Assembly: GCA_019925095.2 (NCBI GenBank)
Contig: JAHHIN020000030.1
Coordinates: 4,509,001-4,573,000, forward strand
DNA: 64,000 nucleotides
Source of the DNA: Dendrolimus kikuchii
Lineage: Eukaryota > Arthropoda > Insecta > Lepidoptera > Lasiocampidae
Reading direction: 5' to 3'
Part shown: positions 42,999-53,979 of the stretch, one piece after another
Position numbering within the stretch: the stretch's first letter is position 1
Layout: every line of letters begins with the position of its first letter
The notes under the pieces: model-generated
What the model was told of the DNA's origin: nothing
The model's input: the letters and a program-made list of their open reading frames with translations, nothing else
Databases searched by the model: none
Position numbers and translations under genes: made by a program

Positions 42999-45900
42999 TT
43001 CAAGGGAATGTAAACCACTCCACCGGAGCTCAGGACTTGTTCCTGCAGTCAATGGCGGAGTGGGGGATTGGTCCAGCGGTAGTAAGTGAGCCGTACTACA
43101 TCCCCGCCCAGGATAACTGGGTAGGGGACCTCGACGGCCTGGTGGCGGTGGTTGCTAGGTCTGGCACTAGCCCCCCTCTCATTTTCATCGAGAGGGGACG
43201 GGGTTACGCGGCGGCGGGTTGGGGAGAGTACACCATCATCGGTGTGTACTTCTCCCCAAACCGTTCCCTGGCGGAGTTCGAGACATTCTTGGATTCCGTC
43301 AGGGCCGCCGTGGCGAGACAGTCGCCGAGGGCAACGTTTGTCCTCGGCGACTTCAACGCCAAATCCCGTTCCTGGGGGAACACCGTCACCGACGCGCGGG
43401 GAAGACTCGTGGAGGCGTGGGCGCTACAAAGTGGTCTGTCGATCCTCAACCGAGGGTCGGTCCATACCTGCGTGCGATCGCGGGGTGGATCTATCGTGGA
43501 TTTGTCATTCGCTACCCATGCGATCGCACGCAGGGTGGTGAACTGGGCGGTTGAGGAGGAGGTGGAGACGCTCTCGGACCACCTGTATATCAGGTTCGAG
43601 GTCTCCCCTCCTCCCAGTAGGGCGAGATACCCCCCACGTGGCCACGGGCACTTCCCGCGCTGGGCCGTCAGCCGCCTGGATCCCCAGCTGGCTGAGGAGA
43701 CGGCGGTCGTCGAGGGCTGGACCAATCCGGTGGATGGAGGAAGAACTCCGGAGGAACTGGCGGAGCGCATGCGCAGATCTCTGGGAAGGATCTGCGATGC
43801 CTCCAAGCCACGGTCGCGTCGGCGCTGCCAGCGGCCAGGCGTCCATTGGTGGACTGCGGAGATCGGTGCCCTGCGAGAGGCAGCTCAAGGGTTGCACCGG
43901 TCTCTCAAACGCTGCCGGCGTCGGCTTCCTCCGGAGTTGGAGGAGGAGATCAGGCTAGGGGAAGAGTATCGGGCTGCCAAAAAGGCCCTTCGCGTGGCAA
44001 TATGCCAGGCGAAGGCCCGGGCACGGGAAGAACTACTCGAGTCCCTGGACAGGGACCCCTGGGGACGTCCGTATCGGGCGGCGCGCAAAAAGCTTCGCGC
44101 CTTTGCCGCCCCGATAACGGAGTCCCTACCAGAAGGGGTCCTTGAAAGGATAGTGGACGGACTCTTCCCGGACCCGGGAGCCCATACTCCCCCCGTGATG
44201 AATCCTCCTCCCGGGGTGTTTCCTTCTGAGATGGCACCTCCCCCCGTCTCAGAAGAGGAGTTGGAAACGGCCCTGGATCGCCTCCGAGGTCGAAGGACGG
44301 CACCAGGGCTGGACGGGGTTCCAGGCCGGGCCCTCTTCCTGGCCGCCAAACATCTCGGCGGCCAGCTTCGGGAACTGTATGATGCCTGTATCAGCTCAGG
44401 TGAGTTCCCGAAGCAGTGGAAGGAGGGCCGGCTGTGCCTGATCCCCAAGGAGGGCCGCCCCCCGGATGACTCCTCTGCATACAGGCCCATCGTCCTGCTT
44501 GACGAGGTGGCCAAGATCTTCGAGAAGATATTGGCCAGTCGCCTCGTCAAGCACATCAATAACGACGGGCCTGGTCTCTCGGAGGCACAATACGGGTTTA
44601 GACCAGGGCGCTCTACGTTGGACGCCCTGGATGCGTTAAGGTGCCTCACGAGAGAGGCAGAGGGGATGGAGGAGTCTGTCCTGGCGGTATCGCTAGATAT
44701 AGCGAACGCCTTCAACAGCCTCCCGTTCGAGACGATACTGGAGGCACTCCGCTACCAGGGAGTGCCTCTGTACCTCATGAGCTTGTTGAGGGCATACCTC
44801 CAGGACAGATACGTCCTCTGGGAGGGGGGCGGCTATAGCCAGATCGCTGGGCGTCGGCGTGTGATGTGCGGTGTTCCACAGGGATCGGTTCTGGGTCCGA
44901 TCCTGTTGAACATCGGATACGACTGGCTCCTCCGAGAGCCAGTCCTACCCGGGATGGGGGTGTTCTGCTACGCGGATGACACCCTCATCACGGCCCGGGG
45001 TGGTACGTATGAAGAGTCCGTGGAGCTGGCCGACGCGTCCTCCGCGTTGGTATTAGGGCGGATCCAGCGTCTGGGCCTCAGAGTCTCTGTAGAGAAAACT
45101 GAGGCCCTGATGTTCTACGGGCGTCGTAGGAGACCACCCCGGGACACGCACGTCGTCGTCCAGGGAGTGGCAGTGGCGGTCGAGGCCCAGATGAGGTATC
45201 TGGGCCTCACACTGGATGGAAGATGGAGTTTCGGGGCTCATTTCGAACAGTTGACCCCGAGACTCCTAAGGACCGCCGCTGCCCTGGCCAGACTCCTGCC
45301 CAATGTGGGAGGGCCAGGCGCGGACTGTAGGAGGTTGTACTCGGGTATCTTACGGAGTATGGCACTGTACGGTGCCCCCGTGTGGAGTCACGCCCTTCAC
45401 CGCAAGAACAGGACGCTGCTGAGGCGTTGTCAGCGCGTCCTTGCGGTGAGGGCCATACGGGGGTACCGGACGGTGTCTTGGACGGCGGCGACACTCCTGG
45501 CGGGTGATCCGCCGTGGGAACCCCAAGCGGAGACGCTCGCCAGGGTGTTCCGCTTCCGCCAAGATGCCCGAGGGAGAGGTTTGAGGCCGTGCCTGGCAGA
45601 GGTGGCAAAAGTCAGGGCTGAGGCGACCGCGGCCCTGATGGTGAAATGGGAGGAGGACCTGAGGTCCCCAGTGGCTGGAGCCGCGACGGTGGAGGCGATC
45701 CGCCCCCACCTGTCGCCTTGGGTCCCTCGAAAAAGAGGGACCCTCACATACAGGATGGTGCAGATACTTACCGGGCATGGCTGCTTCGGTAAGTATCTGC
45801 ATCGTACTGCGGGGCGTGAACCGACACCGGAGTGTCAGCACTGCGGCGCACCCGAGGACACAGCAATCCACACGCTGACGGAGTGCGCCGCCTGGGGACC

Positions 45901-46135
45901 TCAGCGCCACCAGTTGGTTAACGTGGCGGGACCGGTTGACTCACTCCAAAGCATGGTCACTGCCATGCTGCGGAGTGAGGACCGTTGGGCGGCGGTGGCC
46001 TCCTTCTGTGAAGCGGTAATGCTCCAGAAGGAGGTCGCCGAAAGGGAGAGGGAGGAAGACGCGGCGGCAGACCCGATTCGCCGGCGGCGCATAGGCCGGC
46101 GCAGGGGTCGCTACGCCCGTCTCCTCCTGCCCTAG
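42974..46135 (+). CDS. C2 ORF2: endonuclease-reverse transcriptase, intact
   Basis: Uninterrupted 1053 aa from ATG 42974 (MPVQHTRFLQGNVNH) to TAG 46133-46135. Endonuclease: Glu39 in SEPYYIP, GDFN at 125-128, His203 in LSDHLY. Reverse transcriptase: YRPIVLLDEVAKIFEKIL, SLDIANAFNSLP, GVPQGSVLGP and YADD at 666-669. CCHC motif CQHCGAPEDTAIHTLTEC from Cys954; basic tail RRRRIGRRRGRYARL. One fingers residue differs (GLDG where A copies have GPDG). Every recognisable catalytic residue is present, so of the A and C copies this is the best candidate for an active enzyme, although its own ORF1 is broken. Confidence 0.92.
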   Translation: MPVQHTRFLQGNVNHSTGAQDLFLQSMAEWGIGPAVVSEPYYIPAQDNWVGDLDGLVAVVARSGTSPPLIFIERGRGYAAAGWGEYTIIGVYFSPNRSLAEFETFLDSVRAAVARQSPRATFVLGDFNAKSRSWGNTVTDARGRLVEAWALQSGLSILNRGSVHTCVRSRGGSIVDLSFATHAIARRVVNWAVEEEVETLSDHLYIRFEVSPPPSRARYPPRGHGHFPRWAVSRLDPQLAEETAVVEGWTNPVDGGRTPEELAERMRRSLGRICDASKPRSRRRCQRPGVHWWTAEIGALREAAQGLHRSLKRCRRRLPPELEEEIRLGEEYRAAKKALRVAICQAKARAREELLESLDRDPWGRPYRAARKKLRAFAAPITESLPEGVLERIVDGLFPDPGAHTPPVMNPPPGVFPSEMAPPPVSEEELETALDRLRGRRTAPGLDGVPGRALFLAAKHLGGQLRELYDACISSGEFPKQWKEGRLCLIPKEGRPPDDSSAYRPIVLLDEVAKIFEKILASRLVKHINNDGPGLSEAQYGFRPGRSTLDALDALRCLTREAEGMEESVLAVSLDIANAFNSLPFETILEALRYQGVPLYLMSLLRAYLQDRYVLWEGGGYSQIAGRRRVMCGVPQGSVLGPILLNIGYDWLLREPVLPGMGVFCYADDTLITARGGTYEESVELADASSALVLGRIQRLGLRVSVEKTEALMFYGRRRRPPRDTHVVVQGVAVAVEAQMRYLGLTLDGRWSFGAHFEQLTPRLLRTAAALARLLPNVGGPGADCRRLYSGILRSMALYGAPVWSHALHRKNRTLLRRCQRVLAVRAIRGYRTVSWTAATLLAGDPPWEPQAETLARVFRFRQDARGRGLRPCLAEVAKVRAEATAALMVKWEEDLRSPVAGAATVEAIRPHLSPWVPRKRGTLTYRMVQILTGHGCFGKYLHRTAGREPTPECQHCGAPEDTAIHTLTECAAWGPQRHQLVNVAGPVDSLQSMVTAMLRSEDRWAAVASFCEAVMLQKEVAEREREEDAAADPIRRRRIGRRRGRYARLLLP

Positions 46136-46518
46136 GGATTCCATCATAGGGGCCCACGGGTCCGAGGGCACCCGCGGGACTTCCCCCCCTATTAGTGAAG
46201 AGGTTGGCCTTCCCCGACGGCCATCCTGGGGTTAAGCCATGCGTCGGGGCGTCACAGTCGTGTACCTACGGTCTATATCCTGTGACGCCCCATAAAAGCG
46301 CTAGGGAGTAGGGGCGCAGGTTAGGTTTAGTGGGTAATCTGGCGGACGAAATCTCGCGACTGCTACGCTCATCGTAGCCATGCGTGGAGATTCCGACCGC
46401 TGGGAGTCTCACACACCCCTCGGTCAAACCCCCCCCCCCCCCCCCGGGCCCGAGGCAGTGTTACAAGAAAAGACATTCCCCCTGCGTTATCAAAACAAAA
46501 AAAAAATGAAGATTAAAT

Positions 46519-47018
46519 ACTCGGTCACGCCTTGGATGCTCGAGGAGGCCATCGCTCGCGCAGGGGGCTGCCCGCGCGAGCACGTAAGATCTGGCGGGAT
46601 CGGTGTGGGACCGGGGGGGATGGGCGCTGCTTACGTACAGTGCCCTATCCCGGTCGCAAAGATGCTTACTGAGCTGAAGCACATCTGTGTGGGCTTCAGC
46701 TCAGCAGAGGTCTCGGCCCGTGAGAGGCGGCCCATACGTTGTATGTGGTGCCTCTACACGGGCCATATCACAGTTATGTGCCTTGATGGGCGGGTCGATA
46801 GGTCGGCCCTGTGTTTCCGCTGCGGCAGAAGCGGACACAGGGTTGCACAGTGTACGGAGCCGAATGCTCACTGCGTGGTTTGCGCTGAGTCGGGTCTCGA
46901 TGCAAACCACGTGGCGTTGTCGAGGGGCTGCCTCCCTCCACACGTACGCGGCAAGTTTGTTCCTCCGGCGAACGTCGGAGTAGGGAGACACCAGGAGGTG
47001 TCTAATATGTCTCAATAA
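46519..47018 (+). pseudogene. A6 ORF1 C-terminal fragment
   Basis: Open to TAA 47016-47018, ending SNMSQ. It has the IGVGPGGMGAAYVQCP segment and zinc knuckles CMWCLYTGHITVMC (Arg to Trp), CFRCGRSGHRVAQC and CVVC. It lacks the N-terminal two thirds because of 5' truncation. Confidence 0.8.
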
Positions 47019-47039
47019 TGCCCGGACGACATATTAGAC
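47000..47039 (+). promoter_or_regulatory. ORF1/ORF2 junction hairpin, A6
   Basis: 12-bp arms GTCTAATATGTC (47000-47011) and GACATATTAGAC (47028-47039). The loop contains TAATG, where the stop and start overlap by two bases, the same pentamer described for SART1 translational coupling. Confidence 0.72.
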
Positions 47040-50000
47040 TCCTTCAAGGGAACGTGAACCACTCCGCCGGGGCTCAGGATTTACTCCTGCAGTCCATGGC
47101 GGAGTAGGAGGTTGGTCTGGCCGTAATATCGGAGCCGTATTACGTCCCCTCCCAGAACAACTGGGTTGGGGACCTGGACGACACGGTGGCAGTGGTAGCC
47201 AGTTCGGGCGCTGGCACCCCGCTCATCGAGATCGAGCGGGGGCGGGGTTACGCGGTGGTAGGGTGGGGGGAGCACACCTTCATAGGTGTGTACTTTTCCC
47301 CCAACCGACCCCTGGCAGAATTCGAGCGTTTCTTGGATTCTGTTAGGGCCGCCGTGGGCAGACAGTCGCCGAGGGCGACGTTCGTACTCGGCGACTTCAA
47401 CGCCAAATCCCGCTCCTGGGGAAACACTGTCACCGAATTGAGGGGACTGGCTGTGGAAACGTGGGCGTTTCAAAGTGGTTTGACCCTTTTGAACCGAGGT
47501 TCGGTCCACACCTGCGTGCGAGCGCGGGGTGGCTCCGTAGTAGATCTGTCGTTTGCCACCCATGCGATCGCACGCAGGGTGATGAACTGGAAAGTAGAGG
47601 AGGAGGTGGAGACTCTGTCGGACCACCTTTACATAAGGTTTGAAGTCTCCCCTCCTCCCAATGGAACAGGGTCAAACCCCCCATGCAGCCACGGTCAGTT
47701 CCCTCGATGGGCCATCAGCCGGCTCGATCCCGAGCTGGCTGAGGAAGTGGCCGTCGTCCAGGGCTGGACCAACCGAGAGAGAAACACCTGGCCGGAGGAT
47801 CAGGCGGAGAGCATGCGCAGAACCCTTACGAGGGTCTGCGATGCATCGATGCCACGGTCGCGTCGACGTCGGCGGAAACCAGCGGTTTACTGGTGGACCG
47901 CAGAGATCGGGAGTCTGAGGGAGGCAGCCCTTCGGGCTCGCCGATCTCTGAAGAACTGCCGGCGTCGGCATCCTCCGGACAGAGGTGAGGAGGAACATCG
48001 CCTGGAGGAGTATCGGGCTGCCAAGTGGCTCTTCAAGTGGCCATCTGCCAAGCGAAGACCCGGGCCCGGGAAGAAATCCTATCTAGTTTGGATGCGGACC
48101 CCTGGGGACGTCCGTACCGGGTGGCGCGCAAGAAAATGCGCGCCTGTTCCACCCCGGTTACGGAGTCCCTGCCGGACGGGGTCCTAAATAGAACTATAGA
48201 CGCACTCTTCCCGGATCCGGGAGCTTTCACTCCTCCGACGATGTGTCCTCCTCAGAACGTACCCTCGGAGACTGATCCTCCCCCAGTCTCCGAGGAGGAA
48301 TTGGCAATGGCCCTGGATAGACTCCGGGGCCGGAAAACGGCACCGGGACCGGACGGGTTCCCAGGCCGGGTCCTCTTCCTGGCCGCCAAACACCTAGGCG
48401 GCCAGCTTCGGGAACTCTTTGACGCCTGCATCAGGACAGGTGAGTTCCCGAAGCAATGGAAAGAGGGCCGGCTGTGCCTCATCCCGAAAGAGGGCCGCCC
48501 TCCCGATGATCCCTCCGCCTACAGGCCCATCGTGCTGTTGGACGAGGTGGCAAAAGTGTTCGAAAAGATCTTGGCGAGCCGCCTCGTCCAGCACTTGGAT
48601 TCCGACGGGCCTGGTCTCTCGGAGGCTCAGTATGGCTTTAGGGCGGGGTGCTCCACGCTGGACGCCCTGTTCGCATTGAGGAGCCTCACGAGAGAGGCGG
48701 AGAGTATAGAGGAGTCTGTCTTGGTGGTATCTTTGGATATCCAAAATGCCTTCAACAGTCTTCCTTTTGAAACCATCTTGGAGGCGCTCCGGGCGCATGG
48801 AGTACCTCCGTATCTCTTTAGACTGTTGGAGGCATACCTCCAAGACAGATTTATCCTTTGGGAGGGCGGTTTTGGCCAGATCTCTGGTAGGCGACGTGTC
48901 GTGTGCGGTGTTCCACAGGGTTCGGTGCTAGGTCCGATCCTGTGGAACATTGGTTACGACTGGCTCCTCCGCGAGCCAGTCCTGCCCGGGATGGAGGTGA
49001 TCTGTTATGCCCACGACACCCTCATCACGGCCCGGGGCGGAACCTACGAGGAGTCCGTGGAACTAGCCAACGCCGCAACGGCGTTGGTTGTAGAAAGGGT
49101 ACGCCGTTTAGGCTTGAGGGTCTCCGCAGAGAAGACGGAGGCCCTCATGTTCCACGGACGACGTAGACAACCGCCTCGGGGCACGCACGTCGCCGTCCAG
49201 GGAGTGGCGGTAGCGGTAAAGGCCCAGATGAAGTACCTGGGCCTTGTCCTAGACGGAAAGTGGAATTTCGGGGCCCACTTTACCCAGCTGGCCCCGAGAT
49301 TGCTAGGTGCCGCTGCCGCCCTGGCCAGACTCTTACCCAATGTGGGAGGGCCGGGCACGGTCTGTAGAAGGTTGTATACTGGTGTCCTGCGGAGCATGGC
49401 GCTGTACGGCGCCCCCGTATGGTTCAATGCTCTTCACCGCAAGAACAGGACCCATCTGAGTCGTTCTCAGAGGGTCCTGGCGGTGCGGGCCATCCGGGGA
49501 TACCGGACAGTGTCGTGGACGGCGGCGACACTGCTCGCGAGTGATCCGCCCTGGGAGCGCCAGGCGGAGGTGCTCGCGGCAGTGCACCGCTACCGACAGG
49601 ACACCAGAGAGAGAGGAGAGAGACCGTGTCCGGCAGTTGTGAGAAGGATCAGGGTCTTGGCGACCGAGGCCCTGATCCAAGATTGGGCTGATGACCTGAG
49701 GACCCCAGAAGCAGGAGCAGAGACGGTGGCGGCGGTCCGCCCCCACCCGTCTCGTTGGGTCTCGAGAAAGTACGGGACCCTAACGTACAGGCTGACGCAT
49801 ATACTTACCGGGCATGGGTGCTTCGGTAAGTATCTGCATCAAACAGCGGGGCGTGAACCGACGCTAGAATGTGCAGAGTGCGGCGCACCCAGCGATACAG
49901 CGTATCATACGCTGGTGGAGTGCGCCGCCTGGGGACCTCAGCGTCATCAGCTAGAAAGTATTGTCGGTCCTGTGTCCTCGCTCCAGCAATTGGTCGAAGC

Positions 50001-50148
50001 CATGCTGTCGAGCGAGGACGGATGGAGTGCGGTTTCCTCCTTCAGCGAGACGGTAATGTCCCTGAAGGAGGCTGCGGAGAGGACCAGGGAGGTGGATGCG
50101 TACGCAGACCCGATCCGGCGGCGTCGCTACGCAGCCCACCTCCCTTAG
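47018..50148 (+). pseudogene. A6 ORF2: nonsense, frameshift and RT site YAHD
   Basis: ATG 47018 (MPGRHI...). TAG at about 47105-47107 replaces the Trp of SMAEW early in the endonuclease. The frame shifts near 48022-48027 through the same GCCAAGTGGCTC change as A5, and the RT motif is YAHD (49006-49017). The rest of the RT and the CCHC motif (CAECGAPSDTAYHTLVEC) are open to TAG 50146-50148. Near the C-terminus it lacks 7 residues of the Arg-rich tail found in A5. Confidence 0.85.
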
Positions 50149-50523
50149 TGCCGTCACAGGGGGCCGCGGGGACCGGGGGAACCCGCGGACTTCCTCCCCT
50201 GTTGATGAAGCAGGGCACCTTGCCTTCGGGGTGTCCTGAAGTTTGACAGACGTAGGGGCATCACGAATGTAGTAGCAACGCTCTAGTTCTCGTGGCGCCC
50301 CGTAAAAGCGTGGGAAAGAGGCGCAGGTTAGGTTTAGTGGGTAGTCCGGCGGACGGGATCTCGCGACTACTACCGCCCGCGGCGGTAGTGATGCGTGGAG
50401 ATCCCTTGCGCTGGGAGTCCCACACTCCCCTCGGTTACCCTCCCCCAGGGCCCGAGGGAGTGTCGCAAGAAAAGACATTCCCCCTGCGTTATTAAAAAAA
50501 AAAAAAAAAATTTAAAAGATGAA

Positions 50524-50785
50524 ATGCGTCGGGGCGTCATAGTTGTGTACCTACGGGCTGTATCCTGTGACGTCCCATAAAAGCGCGAGGGAGAGGAGCG
50601 CAGGATAGGTTTAGTGGGTAGTCCGGCGGACGGAATCTCGCGACTGCTACGCTCATCGTAGCCATGCGTGGAGATTCCGACCGCTGGGAGTCTCACCCAC
50701 CCCTCGGTCAACCCCCCCCCCCCCCGGGCCCGAGGCAGTGTCACAAGAAAAGACATTCCCCCTGCGTTATCAAAAAAAAAAAAAA
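50524..50785 (+). mobile_element. C3: family C 3' UTR fragment with poly(A)
   Basis: Only the last 248 nt of a family C 3' UTR (from ATGCGTCGGGGCGTCA, as at 46227) and a 14-nt poly(A) (50772-50785). It sits between the A6 tail with linker TTTAAAAGATGAA and the linker GGTTAGAAGATGAAAAAC. It marks the right edge of the telomeric LINE cluster. Confidence 0.83.
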
Positions 50786-50837
50786 GGTTAGAAGATGAAA
50801 AACAACGCCCAAGCCGAGCGAGCGAAGCGAGCGTGCC
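50786..50837 (+). repeat. Junction linker and half-palindromic repeat
   Basis: GGTTAGAAGATGAAAAAC (50786-50803) is the last telomere-like motif. It is followed at 50810-50837 by CAAGCCGAGCGAGCGAAGCG continuing to GTGCC, a motif found inverted in the foldback element at 55191-55379. The cluster thus ends against a common dispersed repeat. Confidence 0.55.
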
Positions 50838-53374
50838 GCTGGAGCGACCGGCGCAGTGCTAGAAAGCCAATCGTTTTTTAGGACAAAGGCGTTAGGTTAA
50901 TTTTCTACGGTGATATTAATTTAGTATGGCGTTGAAATATTCTGTTAAATAATATTATTGCAATTAATAAAATGGATAACAATACGTATGGCACTCGTGT
51001 CATTATGGAATCTAATGTACGAGCAAACAAGAATATATCACATAACTTTTATGGTAAACAAACAATTCGGGCAAATGAAATTCGGGCAAGTAACATTATG
51101 ACATATGAGTATTATTGCTTATATTTTTCGGGCAAACAATAGATAACCCTAAGGATTTAGCAGGAACATTATGCAACATTAGGTCATTTAATTAATTTTT
51201 AAGATATAAGGGGGCATTCATGCTTTAAGTATCTTATATTTAGTTCTGTTGCGAAATAAAGAAAACATTAAAGTTTTGGCATCCTTTTTTTTGTTTTCAT
51301 TGAATTATGTCGACAAAGGATCACTGCATTCGCAATGTCAATGGAAAGCCATACGATTAATTAAACATTTAATAGTAAATAATCGGATAAATAATAATCA
51401 GCAGACAAACACAGATTGTACATCCGCATGCTAAGCAAGTTATGCTTGTGTTATAGGTAATAAGCGACGGACAACTCCGAGGGCGATCCCAGATACCCAA
51501 ACCATAGTTAATAACGAATTCACCTTGCTGTTTTGTGGTAACTCAGTAGTTAAAATATCCACAATCTATTTCAAGAATATGGGTTTAAACCTGGCAGAAG
51601 ACATGCATCGCTTCGAATGTTTTTATGGCTTTATAGAAATTTATAATTACATTTGCACCTTGTTAGTGTGCAGCGTAAGTAAAACCATGGAAAATCTTCC
51701 TTGGTAAAACATCGCTAGAAACTCTGGAAATAAAACGCATGATTCCACTTTCAATAAGTATAGTGTGTATTCTGCTTATTCGGTTAATATGAAGACTCCT
51801 ACTTTAAGATCAGGCCGCAGTCAGCCGCACGTAACCTGAATTAATATAGTAATTTAATTTTACATTTCCGAGTCAATAATGTACAAGTTGTTATCAAAAT
51901 TAGCTTCATTTGATTGCTAAATATTTGTTTGCTCATGCGCATCAGTGATTTTTATCATTATACTTTATTTATATCTCCATATATAAATACATCAATGCGC
52001 AACTCAAACTACTGGGGCTAGGACCGTAACAATTTGTATGCCGGTACATTCTGCTCGGTAGGTGCGCACGGGGAAAAGATTTTTGATCATTCAACCCCTA
52101 AGGGTGTGAAGAAGGGGATGTGAATTTGCTCAAACTCATGACTATTTATAATCTACGCGAACAAAGCCACAATCAATAGTTAGTTTATAATAATTTAATG
52201 CATTTGCTTTAAACTCTAATGGTCTTATTCATATTTAGTTAGAGTAAGCTTGTAGGCTTCTTAAGAAAATTAAAGAAGCTTTTTTTTATTATTAACAACT
52301 CTACGGACTCGAGTTCCGTACCCTTTTTTACAACTTAATTTCTAGATTTAATTTTTTGAATTTAACACGCTTATTAGTTATTTTGGTTCTTGTGTGTGAC
52401 ATTAATTTATTGATTTTTGTGTTGAGGTGTATGTATCCGACAAATAACTTATTATATTAATTTATACTAGTTTTAATACTAAATTATACTAATGTAGAGT
52501 GTATCTGTTACATGCTGGTGTTGTGAGGAAGTGCATGTGAATAAGGTCGTAAATGAATTAGCAATTATGTTGGTACCGGACAATCAAGGATAAATAGAAC
52601 TCTTCGAAAGATTTTACGAAGTGCTTATATGCCTATCGAAAGACAACAGGAAAAATTATTTTCGATGTTTATTAGAGAGAGTTTAGATTTCGATTATTTT
52701 CCCACTGCACGGATATTATGGTTGGAAGCAAGGAACTTGCCGGCTCAAACAATATAAATACCTATTAAAAGATCCTTCTTTTCCTTACATCGACTTTTAA
52801 TAACATCACAGGAAAAAGATATATCACGAATCCTGACGAAACAGGGAATTTGACAAAGTTATTATTAATTTTGTAACTACAATAATATAACATAATTTAT
52901 ATATAGAACCTATCTAAAATTAAACTATTACATATAAATTAAAACAAAAAAGCCTAAGAAATATATACACCACTAGCAATTCCGACAGACGTCGTCCTGC
53001 CGGAAAAGCTTCAATCGATGTGCCGACAGCAGCGCCACCTACCGGGTCCTAGTATAGTTTACGATTCTAGGACATACAGACAAACATTCCTTTTTATATA
53101 TAAAGATAATATTCTAAGCTAAGTTCGGTCTAGCCCGAAAGTGTAAAGTATGATCTAAAACTATATAGTTCTTTAAATATGCTAAAATACATAGTTTATA
53201 AATAATATTATAAAATTCTAAACATGCCGTGTCTGTACGTTGAAGCTATTTATAAAAAGCCAACTAAAATAGACTATATAAACGATGGAGAAAATGATGC
53301 ACCTTTTTAGATTTCTTGTGTGTCGGTTTATCTGTTTGTTCGGGATTTATGCAAAAATCAAAATAGGGTCAGTA
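50838..53374. other. AT-rich intergenic DNA
   Basis: AT-rich, with no ORF I would defend and no RNA gene that I recognise. A GC-richer patch at about 52980-53107 (containing GACAGCAGCGCCACCTACCG and ending near CATACAGACAAACATTCC) looks like a dispersed short repeat, but I cannot name it. Confidence 0.5.
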
Positions 53375-53675
53375 GGTCCCGATTTTGATACGGTTTTGCT
53401 GATCGACAGCAAATTTTTAGATTTAAATTCTGCACTACTTTTTATCCTGAGAATCCCGCGGTAATTTTTCCGAGAATATATAATATGGCCCGATTAAATA
53501 AAAATCGAATTCCAATCCGATTTTCACTGATCGATAGCCAACTTTATATAATAAAATGTGTGATACTTTTTATCCTGGGAATCCTGCGGGAACTTTCCCG
53601 GGTATGGTACAAATTAGTTCGATTGCATAAATATTAGCTGATTTTAATGCGATTTCACTAAAACGATAGCTTAAG
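53375..53675. repeat. Degenerate tandem repeat, period about 132 bp
   Basis: Two full units and a partial third share a CGATTTT...TGATCGA(C/T)AGC start and ACTTTTTATCCTGRGAATCC then GCGG. Units begin near 53380, 53515 and 53645. The G/C-rich ends recall non-coding repeats common in Lepidoptera. Confidence 0.5.
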
Positions 53676-53979
53676 TCCTTTTTTTAATTGACGCAATGCT
53701 TTACATTTCGGAAATCAGGTTGGCTTCGACTCACCTCTATGTTTTGTTGGGTTGTCTTAATAATATGGATTTAATTTCTTTGTACATGTTTTTATATTAT
53801 ATGTAAAAAACCGAATTAAGTTTTTATGTAAGTAAAATAAAGCTACTGCCTAGGGCCTAGGGCCTACACACGGCGTAGCAAATTCAGTTATCAATGTAAC
53901 TCGGACTAAACAAAATAAGATTATTATACCGAAAATGTAATTTTTAGGAATTGTCCGTCTTTCTGTCTGGATGTTTCAG

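Larger units (their letters stand above)
35026..46506 (+). mobile_element. C2: full-length family C LINE, split by an I-like LINE
   Basis: 5' UTR to 35290, ORF1 (split at 35872/41291), intact ORF2, 3' UTR (46136-46491), and a poly(A) of 15 nt containing one C (46492-46506). Without the 5.4-kb insertion it is about 6.1 kb. The 5' UTR has a C-rich/G-rich pair, CCCCCCCCCCTAGTGGGGGG, just before the ORF1 start, which could fold. Confidence 0.87.
46507..50510 (+). mobile_element. A6: 5'-truncated family A LINE
   Basis: After the C2 poly(A) comes TGAAGATTAAATAC, and A homology begins at about 46519 (ACTCGGTCACGCC) within ORF1. It holds the ORF1 end, ORF2, 3' UTR (50149-50493) and a 17-nt poly(A) (50494-50510). 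From about 47.6 kb on it is almost identical to A5, including inactivating changes; its first part is more diverged. Confidence 0.84.
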
